This document shows, in pieces, positions 1 through 7,558 of a DNA stretch of 64,000 bases. The notes under the pieces were generated by a model. It saw only the letters and a program-made list of their open reading frames with translations, was not told where the DNA came from and did no database searches. The stretch comes from JALYYC01 sp963795805 (GTDB lineage: Bacteria > Chloroflexota > Dormibacteria > CF-121). Each line of letters starts with the position of its first letter. The stretch's first letter is position 1. The stretch is taken from NCBI GenBank assembly GCA_963795805.1, contig CAWCIV010000004.1, forward strand, positions 682,001 to 746,000. Direction: 5' to 3'. Made by a program: the position numbers and the translations under genes.

Positions 1-162
1 CAGCCGAACCGCCACCGCGGCGGGCTTGGCGAGGAAGGTGTCGCGCGCGATCAGGCCGACGAGCACGAGGCCGACCAGGCCCAGGCCAATGATCCAGAGG
101 GAGGTCCGGCTCAACCAGGTGCGTCCCGGGACCGGTAGGGTCTTGAGGATGGGTGCTTGCAT
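1..162 (-). CDS. membrane-anchored protein, N-terminal fragment (possibly an efflux adaptor)
   Basis: An open frame starts with ATG at 162 and runs off the window start. The 54 visible residues have a short basic N-terminus, then one hydrophobic segment of about 20 residues (about 18-38), then a polar stretch beginning LIARDTF. That layout fits a single N-terminal membrane anchor facing the outside, as in HlyD/MacA-type periplasmic adaptor proteins, but no diagnostic motif is visible, so the family is a guess. A CTAAG-type direct repeat lies 47 bases upstream, of the same kind seen before htrA and the response regulator. This suggests control by the neighbouring two-component system. Confidence 0.5.
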   Translation of the reverse strand, partial: MQAPILKTLPVPGRTWLSRTSLWIIGLGLVGLVLVGLIARDTFLAKPAAVAVRL

Positions 163-208
163 CAGTGGCCATCTTCCGGCAGCCGATTGAAAGCACCATG
201 AGGGTGCG

Positions 209-224
209 TTAAGGGTTTGCTAAG
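209..224 (-). promoter_or_regulatory. putative response-regulator site (TTAAG-N6-CTAAG direct repeat)
   Basis: TTAAG (209-213) and CTAAG (220-224) on the plus strand are separated by six bases, an 11 bp repeat period. OmpR-family regulators typically bind two half-sites one helical turn apart. The site is upstream of the minus-strand gene starting at 162. Similar pairs occur at 1544-1559 and 3723-3738. The rest of the 163-247 gap holds a short GCACC/GGTGC inverted repeat (192-206) and nothing else I recognise. Confidence 0.45.
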
Positions 225-247
225 AGACGAAAAGCGAGTTTGCGGCT

Positions 248-1507
248 TTATGGAGTGGGACTGACGGCCGGCTGAGACGTAAAGTTGCCGAGCGTGACCT
301 GCACCTGGATGTGCTGGCCGCCGCGCGTCACGCTCAGGGTCACCTTGTCGCCGACATTCTTGGTGTCCAGGTACTGGGTCAGCGATTCGATCGTGGGTGT
401 CGCGTGCCCGTCGATCGCCGTGATGATGTCGTCATTGGTCGAGGGCGTTCCGTCCGCTCGGAGCCCGGCCTTACTGGCGGGCGCCCCGGGAACGACGCTG
501 ATCACCAGCACCCCGGACTGCTCGCTCAAGCCGAGCTGGTTCGCCGTGGCGGCGGTGACCGTCTGACCGCTGATGCCAAGCCAGGGATGCTGGATCGCGG
601 TGCCGGCTTCGAGCTGGGGCAGGAGTTTCTGGGCGCGGTTGATCGGGATGGCGAAGCCGATCCCGACATTGCCCTCGACCGGGCTCTGGATCGAGTCGTT
701 GATGCCGATCAGGCGACCCTTGCCGTCCAGGAGGGCGCCGCCCGAGTTGCCCGGGTTGATCGGGGCGTCGGTCTGGATCATGCCGCTGAGTGCGCGATGG
801 TTGGGGGCCTCCGTACTGCGGTTGAGACCGGAGATGATGCCCGCGGTGAAGGAGTTGGCCAGGCCGAAGGGCGTGCCGATCGCGAGCGCGGGCTCCCCGA
901 CCTGGAGCGTGTCGGAGTTTCCGACGGTCAGTGGGTGAAGCTTGTCGGCTGAAACGGATACTTTCACAACTGCCAGGTCGTCGCTCTGGCTGACGCCCTT
1001 GACCGTGCCGACCGCTGTGCTTCCATCATTGAAGGTGACCTGGATCTGGGTCGCGTTGGCGACCACGTGGGCGTTGGTCAGGATGTCACCGGCCTTGTCC
1101 ACGACGAGGCCGGAGCCTTCTGCCTGCCCGAATGAGCTTGCGCGGGTGCCGATCTGGGTCGAGATCGTGACGACGCCAGGCGCGACCGCCTGGTAGATCG
1201 CCGCATACGAGCCGGCCGCAGGGGCGGGGGCGGCAGCCGCGCTCGCCGCGGCGAAGGTGGTGGGCGTTAGTGGCGCGGAGCTGGCGTGGCGCGAGGCGAG
1301 CGTGGCCCCGATCGCCCCTCCGCCAATGCTGCCGATGACCAGCCCGGCGGCAAGCATGGCCGTTGCCATGCTGCGCGCCGGACGGTGGGGAAAGGAGGGA
1401 GCTGCCGAAGCGGATGGCGTTGGAGGCGGGACCGCGACCGGCTCGTGAAAAGCCGGCGTCGGCACGACCTCGGGCGCCAGCGGGTCCGGAATCATGTCTT
1501 CAGTCAT
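248..1507 (-). CDS. htrA: HtrA/DegP-like S1C serine protease with PDZ domain
   Basis: Membrane-anchored quality-control protease expected to degrade misfolded proteins outside the membrane. From the ATG at 1507 (419 residues): a Pro/Ala-rich N-terminus, one transmembrane segment (about 48-72), an Ala/Pro linker, a trypsin-like domain with His147 (TNAHVV), Asp177 (SDDLAVV) and Ser255 (PGNSGGAL), and a C-terminal PDZ domain (about 310-405). Length and domain order are normal for bacterial HtrA with one PDZ. A TTG five codons upstream (1522) is in frame, but neither start has a strong Shine-Dalgarno; ATG is preferred. It follows the histidine kinase gene by 36 bases, and a CTAAG direct repeat overlaps the end of that gene. 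An envelope-stress regulon is the likely context. Confidence 0.93.
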   Translation of the reverse strand: MTEDMIPDPLAPEVVPTPAFHEPVAVPPPTPSASAAPSFPHRPARSMATAMLAAGLVIGSIGGGAIGATLASRHASSAPLTPTTFAAASAAAAPAPAAGSYAAIYQAVAPGVVTISTQIGTRASSFGQAEGSGLVVDKAGDILTNAHVVANATQIQVTFNDGSTAVGTVKGVSQSDDLAVVKVSVSADKLHPLTVGNSDTLQVGEPALAIGTPFGLANSFTAGIISGLNRSTEAPNHRALSGMIQTDAPINPGNSGGALLDGKGRLIGINDSIQSPVEGNVGIGFAIPINRAQKLLPQLEAGTAIQHPWLGISGQTVTAATANQLGLSEQSGVLVISVVPGAPASKAGLRADGTPSTNDDIITAIDGHATPTIESLTQYLDTKNVGDKVTLSVTRGGQHIQVQVTLGNFTSQPAVSPTP

Positions 1508-1543
1508 GTTGGCGTCTCGCAATGAGTGACGTATGAAAGCCTA

Positions 1544-1559
1544 CTAAGAGTTCACTAAG
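1544..1559 (-). promoter_or_regulatory. putative response-regulator site before htrA (CTAAG-N6-CTAAG)
   Basis: Two exact CTAAG half-sites on the plus strand (1544-1548 and 1555-1559) are six bases apart, giving an 11 bp period. The site overlaps the last codons of the histidine kinase gene and ends 36 bases before the htrA start. It is the best-conserved of the three copies in this locus. Confidence 0.5.
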
Positions 1560-3022
1560 ACTTTCGTGGCAGGGAGTTGCACCGTAAAGATCGCACCACC
1601 CTCCGGGTTGTTGCCCGCAAAAACCCGGCCCCCGTGCTCCTCCGCGATCCAGCGGGCGATGGCCAGGCCCAGACCGGTCCCTTCACCGGAGCGGGCGGAG
1701 TCGGCCTGGTAGAACCGCTCGAAAATTCGCTCGAGATCCTCGCGCGGGATGCCCGGGCCGTCATCCGCCACCGCGAGTTCCGCCGTCATCCCGATGGTTC
1801 CCAGCCGCATGCGGATGCGGCCGCCCTCGGGCGTGTGCTTCATCGCGTTGTCCACCAGGATCCACAGCAGTTGTTTGAGCGCGTCGGCATTGCCCTGAAC
1901 CATCGTCGGCACTCCGTCTTGCAGGTCGACCCGGCGCGATGGTTGCAGCGTCTGCGCCTGGCGCGAGACGTCCTGGATGATCGGCTCGAGGTCCACGGCG
2001 GATTTCTCCAGGTGGTAGCCGGCGTCGGCGCGGGCGAGCGTCAGCAGGTCCTGCACCATTCGGCTCATCCGCTCGCTCTCACCCGCGATGTCGTTGAGCG
2101 CGGCCAGCCGGTCGTCCGACGTGATGTCATTTCGTTTGAGCAGCAGGCCGACATTGCCCCGGATCGTGGTCAGCGGGCTACGCAGTTCGTGCGAGGCGTC
2201 GGCCACAAACCGACGTTGAGCAACCAGTGCAGATTGCAAACGATGATAGGCATCCTCGAGCTGACGCAACATCTGGTTGAAGCTTCGTTGCAGGCGGCCA
2301 ACCTCGTCATCGACCGGGCTCTCGGGAAGCCGGCGGCTTAGGTCCTGCGTCAGGCCAATCTCCTCCGCTGTGCCCGCCATGGCATCCAGCGGTCGGAGGG
2401 CGCGCCCGGCTACCAGCCAGCTCGCGGCTGCTGCACCAAGGAGGGCCAGAACTGTTCCGGCGATCAAAAAGAGACGAAGGCCGTCGAGTTGCCCCGCGAT
2501 ACCGAACTGCGGCTGACCCACTACGAGGTACCCGACAGGACCGACGTCTGGGCGGCTGAATGCCCGGATATAGACGCGTGTCAGCGGTCCATTTTGAGGT
2601 CTGACGTTGGCAATTATTCCATGATCTGAGGGCGCCGACTGCAACAGGGACGGTGAAATCACTGGGGCGTCTCCATTGACCGTCCCGCTCCAGAGAATGG
2701 GCTTGCCCTCGCTGTCGAAGACCTCGGTGAACGGGTCGGCGCTGACGTTGATATCAACCGGGAACCTGAAGGGTCCCCTGGCGAGGCCGGCGCCTCCTGC
2801 CAGCCCGGCCCAAGTCTGGTCACCCCGCCGGCGTAGCGAGGTGTCCTGCTGCGAGTGGAGGCTCCTATCCGTCACGACGTACGTAAGGACGCTGAAGATC
2901 ACGACGGTCAGGGCCACGACAGCCGCGCCGAAGAGGGCGATCCGGCCGCGGATCGGAATCCGATGGCGAAGGGCGAGATACCGGTCGAGGTCGAGCCGTC
3001 CAGCGAACGGCAGCCTGTTCAT
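1544..3022 (-). CDS. two-component sensor histidine kinase (HAMP, HisKA, HATPase)
   Basis: Inner-membrane sensor kinase of 492 residues. Two transmembrane segments (about 29-51 and 182-204) flank an extracytoplasmic sensor region of roughly 130 residues. A HAMP linker (about 205-260) follows, then HisKA with phosphoacceptor His278 (DASHELRSPL), then a HATPase domain with the N box (DNAMKHTPEGG), DDGPGI and GTGLGLAI. The gene starts four bases inside the response regulator gene (ATGA overlap) and is followed by htrA. This looks like an envelope-stress system of the MprAB/CpxAR kind, though the signal sensed cannot be read from sequence. Confidence 0.95.
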   Translation of the reverse strand: MNRLPFAGRLDLDRYLALRHRIPIRGRIALFGAAVVALTVVIFSVLTYVVTDRSLHSQQDTSLRRRGDQTWAGLAGGAGLARGPFRFPVDINVSADPFTEVFDSEGKPILWSGTVNGDAPVISPSLLQSAPSDHGIIANVRPQNGPLTRVYIRAFSRPDVGPVGYLVVGQPQFGIAGQLDGLRLFLIAGTVLALLGAAAASWLVAGRALRPLDAMAGTAEEIGLTQDLSRRLPESPVDDEVGRLQRSFNQMLRQLEDAYHRLQSALVAQRRFVADASHELRSPLTTIRGNVGLLLKRNDITSDDRLAALNDIAGESERMSRMVQDLLTLARADAGYHLEKSAVDLEPIIQDVSRQAQTLQPSRRVDLQDGVPTMVQGNADALKQLLWILVDNAMKHTPEGGRIRMRLGTIGMTAELAVADDGPGIPREDLERIFERFYQADSARSGEGTGLGLAIARWIAEEHGGRVFAGNNPEGGAIFTVQLPATKVLVNS

Positions 3023-3708
3023 TCCTCTTTGAGGATGTACCCTACGCCTCTGACCGTTTGCAACAGGCGGGGTCGCCCGCCCTGTTCGAGCTTCTGCCGT
3101 AGGTAGCCGACGTACACATCGACGACGTTACTGCTCGCGCCGAAATCGAAACCCCAGACGGCGTCCAGCAATTGCTCGCGCCGCAGGACCTGGCCCGGGT
3201 TCCGCAGGAAGTGCTGCAAGAGGTCGAACTCTTTGGCGGTGGTCGGGACCAACTGATCCGATCGTCGCACCTCGCGGGTGCCAACATCCATCAGGACGTC
3301 GGAGTAGCGCAGCGTCCGGCGGGCGCGGGGGGCACGGCGCCGGAGGAGGGCGCGGACGCGGGCCAGCAACTCCTCGTAGGCAAAGGGCTTGACGAGATAG
3401 TCGTCGGCGCCGCTATCGAGCCCGCGGACTCGGTCGGCCGTCCCGTCCTTGGCGGTCAACATCAGGATGGGCAGATCGCCTTCGGCGCGGAGCCGCCTGG
3501 TGACCTCGAGTCCGTCCATCCCCGGCATCATGATGTCAAGGATGGCGAGATCTGGCATCCGTTCCCGAGCGCGGGCGAGCGCGATCAGCCCGTCGGGGGC
3601 GACCTCGACCTGGTAGCCCTCGTAGATCAGGGCCCGGCGCAGGGCCGCGGCAATCTTGGCATCGTCATCGACGACGAGGACATGCGGCTGCTCGGCCATT
3701 GCCTCCAT
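3019..3708 (-). CDS. OmpR/PhoB-family response regulator
   Basis: DNA-binding response regulator of 229 residues: a receiver domain (about 8-125) with the acidic pocket VVDDD, phosphorylation site Asp58 (LAILDIMMPGMDG) and Lys107 (LVKPFAYEE), then a winged-helix effector domain (about 135-227) ending GVGYILKEE. It is translationally coupled to the kinase gene through a four-base overlap. An imperfect CTAAG-type repeat lies 15-30 bases upstream of its start, consistent with autoregulation. Its likely targets in view are htrA and the gene at the left edge. Confidence 0.95.
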   Translation of the reverse strand: MEAMAEQPHVLVVDDDAKIAAALRRALIYEGYQVEVAPDGLIALARARERMPDLAILDIMMPGMDGLEVTRRLRAEGDLPILMLTAKDGTADRVRGLDSGADDYLVKPFAYEELLARVRALLRRRAPRARRTLRYSDVLMDVGTREVRRSDQLVPTTAKEFDLLQHFLRNPGQVLRREQLLDAVWGFDFGASSNVVDVYVGYLRQKLEQGGRPRLLQTVRGVGYILKEE

Positions 3709-3722
3709 GAAACCATGCCTGG

Positions 3723-3738
3723 ATGAGATTAGTCTAAG
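3723..3738 (-). promoter_or_regulatory. putative autoregulatory site of the response regulator (ATGAG-N6-CTAAG)
   Basis: CTAAG (3734-3738) is paired with a weaker half-site ATGAG (3723-3727) six bases away. The 11 bp spacing matches the sites at 209 and 1544. It lies just upstream of the response regulator start at 3708. Confidence 0.35.
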
Positions 3739-3742
3739 AGAA

Positions 3743-5182
3743 TCAGGACTTGACGAACATCGTCACAAACATGCCGATCGCCGCCAGGGCCATGAAGGCG
3801 GTTGCCACGCCGGTGAGCCCGAGGCTGAGCCTGCCGCTCACGTATTGCTTCATGACCGACCGGTCCGCGCCCAGCAGCACGATCAAGAGCAGGAGCGGCG
3901 GCGCCAGCACACCATTGATGACCGCCGCGATGAACAGCGCCCTGATCGGGTCGAGGTGGATGAAGTTCATGACCATGCCGACGATCGTTGCCAGGGTCAG
4001 CATCACATAGAAGGTGGGTCGGTACTTGGGCTTGCTTGCCAGGTTGCCACGGAGTCCCAGGAACTCCTTGGCGGCATACGTCGCGGCACCGGACAGGATC
4101 GGAATCGCCAGCAGACCGGCGCCGATCATGCCCACGGAGAAGACGATGAACGCGAACGGTCCGGCCAGCGGCGCCAGCGCGGCGGCGGCCTGGGCCGCAG
4201 TCTGAATGTTGGTCTTTCCATGGGCGTGGAGGACGGCGGCCGATGTCAGGATGATGAAGTACATCACGACATTGGAGAACGCCATCCCGATCATGATGTC
4301 GGCGCGGGCAGCCTTGAGTTCGGACTTCCTCAGGCCTTGCCGGCCGGCCTCGGAGGTGGCGCCTGCCTCCGTCAGCTCATCGACTTCAGACGACGCCTGC
4401 CAGAAGAAAAGATAGGGCGAGATGGTGGTTCCCAGGACGGCGACGAGGGCCATGAGGAAATCCCTCGAGAGCTCGACGTGCGGAATGAACGTGGATCGCA
4501 CCACGTCCTGCAGCTGCGGGTGGGCGAAGAACGCCGTGATCACATAGGCGAACAGCGCCAGGGTCAGCCATTTGAAGATCTTGAAGATCGTGGCGTAACT
4601 GGCGAAGAGTTGCATCGCGATGATGAGTAAGGCAACCGGGACGACCAACCACAGTGCCGGCACCGTCCCTCGGGAGAGGAGCTGGCCACCGGCAGCCACC
4701 GCCCCCAGATCCGCCCCCACGTTAAAGGTGTTGGCGGCGAGCAATCCGAGGATGGCCAGGCCGACCAGCCCGGTTGGGAATTTCCGGCGCAGGCTGACCC
4801 CCAGCCCAACACCGGTCTGCAGCGCAATCCGGGCACAGAGCTCCTGGACCGCCGACATCAGGGGGAAGGTGAAGAGCGCTAACCAGAGGAGACCGTAGCC
4901 GAACTGGCTGCCGACCTGGGAGTAGGTGCCGATGCCGCTGGGGTCGTCGTCGCTGGCGCCGGTGATGAGCCCGGGGCCCAGCAATTGCAGAAACCCCACC
5001 GGTCCCCTGCCCTTCGCCTCGTCGATCGTGGTGCGTCCCGCCGCCGGCGCACCGCTGGCCGCCAGGTCCGAGCGCTTCTTGTCGTCCTTGACCAGCTCCT
5101 CGACGGGCGGTTCCGGTGAAGGCTTGACCACGGCGAGGATCGGGTCTTCGATCGTCCGGTCCTCCGGGCTGCGTCGTGCCAC
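3743..5182 (-). CDS. Nramp-family metal transporter with non-canonical binding motifs
   Basis: Polytopic membrane protein of 479 residues with about 11 hydrophobic segments, related to the Nramp (MntH) family. The helix 1 signature DPGN is replaced by DPSG (in SDDDPSGIGTYS), and the helix 6 motif normally A-x-x-M-P-H is replaced by TTISPYLFFWQ, so the metal-coordinating Asn and Met are absent. Family membership rests on overall pattern (GPGLITGASD, SQFGYGLLW, a long run of helices). Such divergent members exist widely; some Nramp-related proteins carry Mg2+, but the substrate here is unknown. A cytoplasmic N-terminal tail of about 60 charged residues precedes helix 1. The start is GTG with a clear GGAGGG ribosome binding site (5190-5195). 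Confidence 0.85.
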   Translation of the reverse strand: MARRSPEDRTIEDPILAVVKPSPEPPVEELVKDDKKRSDLAASGAPAAGRTTIDEAKGRGPVGFLQLLGPGLITGASDDDPSGIGTYSQVGSQFGYGLLWLALFTFPLMSAVQELCARIALQTGVGLGVSLRRKFPTGLVGLAILGLLAANTFNVGADLGAVAAGGQLLSRGTVPALWLVVPVALLIIAMQLFASYATIFKIFKWLTLALFAYVITAFFAHPQLQDVVRSTFIPHVELSRDFLMALVAVLGTTISPYLFFWQASSEVDELTEAGATSEAGRQGLRKSELKAARADIMIGMAFSNVVMYFIILTSAAVLHAHGKTNIQTAAQAAAALAPLAGPFAFIVFSVGMIGAGLLAIPILSGAATYAAKEFLGLRGNLASKPKYRPTFYVMLTLATIVGMVMNFIHLDPIRALFIAAVINGVLAPPLLLLIVLLGADRSVMKQYVSGRLSLGLTGVATAFMALAAIGMFVTMFVKS

Positions 5183-5189
5183 TGGCTAC

Positions 5190-5195
5190 CCTCCG
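5190..5195 (-). promoter_or_regulatory. ribosome binding site of the Nramp-like gene
   Basis: GGAGGG on the minus strand, seven bases before the GTG start at 5182. It decides this start and shows that the gene is not leaderless, unlike many neighbours. Confidence 0.7.
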
Positions 5196-5207
5196 CAGGT
5201 TTTAGTT

Positions 5208-5221
5208 TGCGCCTAAGCGCA
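5208..5221. promoter_or_regulatory. inverted repeat upstream of the Nramp-like gene
   Basis: TGCGC-CTAA-GCGCA forms a perfect five-base inverted repeat in the 190-base gap between the divergent genes at 5182 and 5374. A second symmetrical pair, CATAGT and ACTATG (about 5222-5249), lies in the adjacent unusually AT-rich stretch. Position suggests an operator for the transporter, perhaps for a metal-responsive repressor. The rest of the gap shows no other feature. Confidence 0.3.
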
Positions 5222-5373
5222 CATAGTATTATATTACCACTATCACTATGCCGCTGCAAGCAGCGTCTGCGGCATACTGGGGACCGGCATAACCCTGGGG
5301 CGGCCTCGCCCGTTGTAACAACTGCCTGCAGGGTCTGGTCAGTTGATACCGTCATTGATAGGATGAGACCGAA

Positions 5374-6174
5374 ATGTCACAGGGAGTGATCAAAATAGCG
5401 CTGGCGATGGCGTTCGCCGCCATCCTGCCGTCGTGCTTCGGCGCCCAGGTGAGTCCGGCGCGGGTCGGCGGCCCGGTGGCGCTCGCCTACGACTTCCATC
5501 GAGTGCCGGCCGAACCGACGCCGGCGCCGACGCCGGTCATTCCCGATCCGACCCCGACCCCGACTCCCGTCACGGATCGGGGGGTCGTCGCCGTGCGCGG
5601 GTTCCACGAGCCGGGGGACTGGGCTCATCGCAACTACTGTGGCGCCGGGGCGACCCAGGTTCTCCTCTCTGCCTGGATGCAGAACGTCCCCGACATCGAG
5701 ACGGTGGCCAAAAAGTCCCATCTGAACCCGAATCGCGGCGAGTTCGGCGCCGACGCGCTCCAGGCCATCAACGCCTACCTCGACCCGATCGTGACGCCGG
5801 TCCTCGGCCGGAACCGCTACGTGGCGGAGCACGTGACCACGCTCGACGGGGTGACCAGCCGGATCCAGAAGGACATCACGGATCCCGCCGCGATGCAGGC
5901 GTTCGGCCACGGCGTGCCGGTCATGGTGCAGACGATGACCAGGACCATGCCCGGGTGGAACCGCTGGAACGCGACGCACATGATCACGGTCTTCGCCTTC
6001 GACTTCAGTCATAACGATCCGGCGCTGGATACGGTGACCTATGCGGAGACGCCGTCGCCCCTCGCCGGCTATCGTGGCCCTGACTTCCAGACGATTTCCG
6101 TCAAGGCCCTCTGGGTCGCGATGCAGGCCTACAACAAGGAGTTTCCGGCCGATCCGATGAACGTCATCAGCTAG
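5374..6174 (+). CDS. secreted lipoprotein with a C39-like papain-fold peptidase domain
   Basis: Exported protein of 266 residues. A hydrophobic signal segment ends in LPSC (Cys21), a plausible lipobox. A Pro/Thr-rich spacer (about 46-68) with repeated PTP units follows, then a globular domain. In that domain Cys89 (HRNYCGAGATQ) and His202 (NATHMITVFAF) are in the order and spacing of a cysteine peptidase of the C39-like group. The third catalytic residue is not certain. It is a single gene, divergent from the Nramp-like gene. Proteolytic activity is inferred from motifs only; a non-catalytic role is possible. Confidence 0.6.
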   Translation: MSQGVIKIALAMAFAAILPSCFGAQVSPARVGGPVALAYDFHRVPAEPTPAPTPVIPDPTPTPTPVTDRGVVAVRGFHEPGDWAHRNYCGAGATQVLLSAWMQNVPDIETVAKKSHLNPNRGEFGADALQAINAYLDPIVTPVLGRNRYVAEHVTTLDGVTSRIQKDITDPAAMQAFGHGVPVMVQTMTRTMPGWNRWNATHMITVFAFDFSHNDPALDTVTYAETPSPLAGYRGPDFQTISVKALWVAMQAYNKEFPADPMNVIS

Positions 6175-6193
6175 GTGGCGCGCGTCCTCCTTT

Positions 6194-6199
6194 CATAAT
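6194..6199 (+). promoter_or_regulatory. -10 box of folE (CATAAT), leaderless arrangement
   Basis: CATAAT ends six bases before the ATG at 6206, and no Shine-Dalgarno is present. Transcription would therefore begin at or next to the start codon. No convincing -35 is seen. Confidence 0.5.
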
Positions 6200-6205
6200 G
6201 GCGTG

Positions 6206-6799
6206 ATGGCGCAGCCCTCGAGCGAGCAAGGCCACGCGGGCGCGATGGAAGCCCTGATCCGTGAGCAGCTGCTCCTCCTCGGCGAAGATCCGTCACGGGA
6301 GGGACTCCGGAACACGCCGGAGCGGGTGAGGGAGAGCCTCGAGTTTCTGACGCGAGGCTACCGAATGACCACCGAGGACGTCTTTGGCGACGCCACGTTC
6401 TCGGAAGCCTACAAAGACATGATCGTGGTCAAGGACATCGAGATGTATTCGCTCTGCGAGCATCACCTCCTGCCGTTTTTCGGCCGGGTGCACATCGGCT
6501 ACATCCCGCGGGGAAAGCTGGTCGGGCTGAGCAAGCTGCCTCGACTGGTCGAGCTCTACAGTCGCCGGCTCCAGGTCCAGGAACGGATGACCCGCCAGAT
6601 CGCGGAGTGTCTGCAGCGCCAGCTCGAGCCGCTCGGGGTCGGCGTCGTGGTCGAGGCGGCGCATCTCTGCATGCAGATGCGCGGCGTCGAAAAGCAGAAC
6701 AGCCGCGCGATCACCAGCTCGGTGCTCGGCAGCTTCCAGAGCGACCCTCGGACGCGAGCTGAGTTCATGGGCCTGGTCCGGGGTAACAGCCCCATATAG
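6206..6799 (+). CDS. folE: GTP cyclohydrolase I
   Basis: Converts GTP to 7,8-dihydroneopterin triphosphate, the first step of folate (and other pterin) synthesis, in the cytoplasm. The 197-residue protein has the zinc ligands Cys84 and His87 (SLCEHHLLPFFG) and Cys155 (HLCMQMRGV), and family blocks GYIPRGKLVGLSKLPR and QERMTRQIA. Length is typical of the homodecameric type I enzyme. A GTG directly before the ATG could also start it; the -10 box spacing favours the ATG at 6206. The DUF72 gene follows without a gap. No other folate genes are nearby. Confidence 0.96.
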   Translation: MAQPSSEQGHAGAMEALIREQLLLLGEDPSREGLRNTPERVRESLEFLTRGYRMTTEDVFGDATFSEAYKDMIVVKDIEMYSLCEHHLLPFFGRVHIGYIPRGKLVGLSKLPRLVELYSRRLQVQERMTRQIAECLQRQLEPLGVGVVVEAAHLCMQMRGVEKQNSRAITSSVLGSFQSDPRTRAEFMGLVRGNSPI

Positions 6800-7524
6800 G
6801 CGCGCTCTACGTTGGCACATCGGGCTTCTCCTACGCCGCCTGGCGCGGCCCCTTCTATCCTCGGCGCCTGAAGTCGGCGGACATGCTCGGCTACTACGCC
6901 CAGCACCTCGACACGGTCGAGATCAACACCACGTTCTACCGAAACCCGAGTGGCGAGACGATCGCGAGCTGGGCCTCGGCCGTGCCGCCGTCGTTTCGGT
7001 TCGCGGTCAAGGCGCACCGCCGGATCACCCACAACCGGCGCATGCCGAACCTCGAAGGCGCGATTGCGACGATGGCCGAGATGGTCGACGGGCTCGGGGA
7101 CCGGCTAGGTCCGGTGTTGTTCCAGTTTCCGCCGACCGCGCCCTACGACGAGGGGCGCATTGAGCGCATCGCCCGCGAGGTCCCTGCCCACTGGCGGCTC
7201 GCCTTTCAATTCCGACACCGGTCGTGGCACACGGAGGCCCTGGCCGATCGGGTCGAGGGCCTGCAGGCCGCCTTCTGCCACGGCGACGGCGAGCCGGAAC
7301 CCGGCCCGCTGGGGCGCGGCGCCTTCCTCTATTTGCGGCTTCGCCGGGAGGCCTATACAGCGCAGCGCCTCACCGCCTGGGAGCGACGGATTCGAGGCTA
7401 CCTGGCAAGCGGGCGGGACGTCTTTACCTACTTCAAACACGAGTCGGCCGCCCCCGCCTATGCGCAGCGACTGCGGGACCGACTCCAAACATCCGCTCGC
7501 CAGGCGAATTCCGCGGGGTTATAA
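6796..7524 (+). CDS. DUF72 (YecE-like) TIM-barrel protein, start codon unclear
   Basis: The recognisable N-terminus of this family (YVGTSGFSY, AAWRGPFYP) is encoded from about 6805, but no ATG, GTG or TTG is in frame before the internal ATG at 6883. Only an ATA at 6796, overlapping the folE stop, is upstream in frame. Either a rare start codon is used or a base error has removed the real one. From 6796 the protein is about 242 residues, the normal family length. Blocks VEINTTFYR, FRFAVKAHRRITH, PVLFQFPP and FTYFKHE support the family. The molecular function of DUF72 proteins is not established. Confidence 0.8.
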   Translation: MGALYVGTSGFSYAAWRGPFYPRRLKSADMLGYYAQHLDTVEINTTFYRNPSGETIASWASAVPPSFRFAVKAHRRITHNRRMPNLEGAIATMAEMVDGLGDRLGPVLFQFPPTAPYDEGRIERIAREVPAHWRLAFQFRHRSWHTEALADRVEGLQAAFCHGDGEPEPGPLGRGAFLYLRLRREAYTAQRLTAWERRIRGYLASGRDVFTYFKHESAAPAYAQRLRDRLQTSARQANSAGL

Positions 7525-7525
7525 T
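7520..7525 (+). promoter_or_regulatory. -10 box before ku (TATAAT)
   Basis: A consensus TATAAT overlaps the stop codon of the DUF72 gene. It is followed by a strong Shine-Dalgarno (GGAAGGAGG, 7541-7549) and the ku ATG at 7559, so this transcript has a leader. No clear -35 is visible. Confidence 0.5.
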
Positions 7526-7558
7526 CCGGGCAACTCCCAAGGAAGGAGGCCAGCCAAC

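Noticed and set aside
3656..4630. 324-codon plus-strand frame opposite the Nramp-like gene
   Set aside because: Composition is His/Asp/Arg/Gly-rich shadow sequence, and the opposite strand encodes a clear membrane protein.
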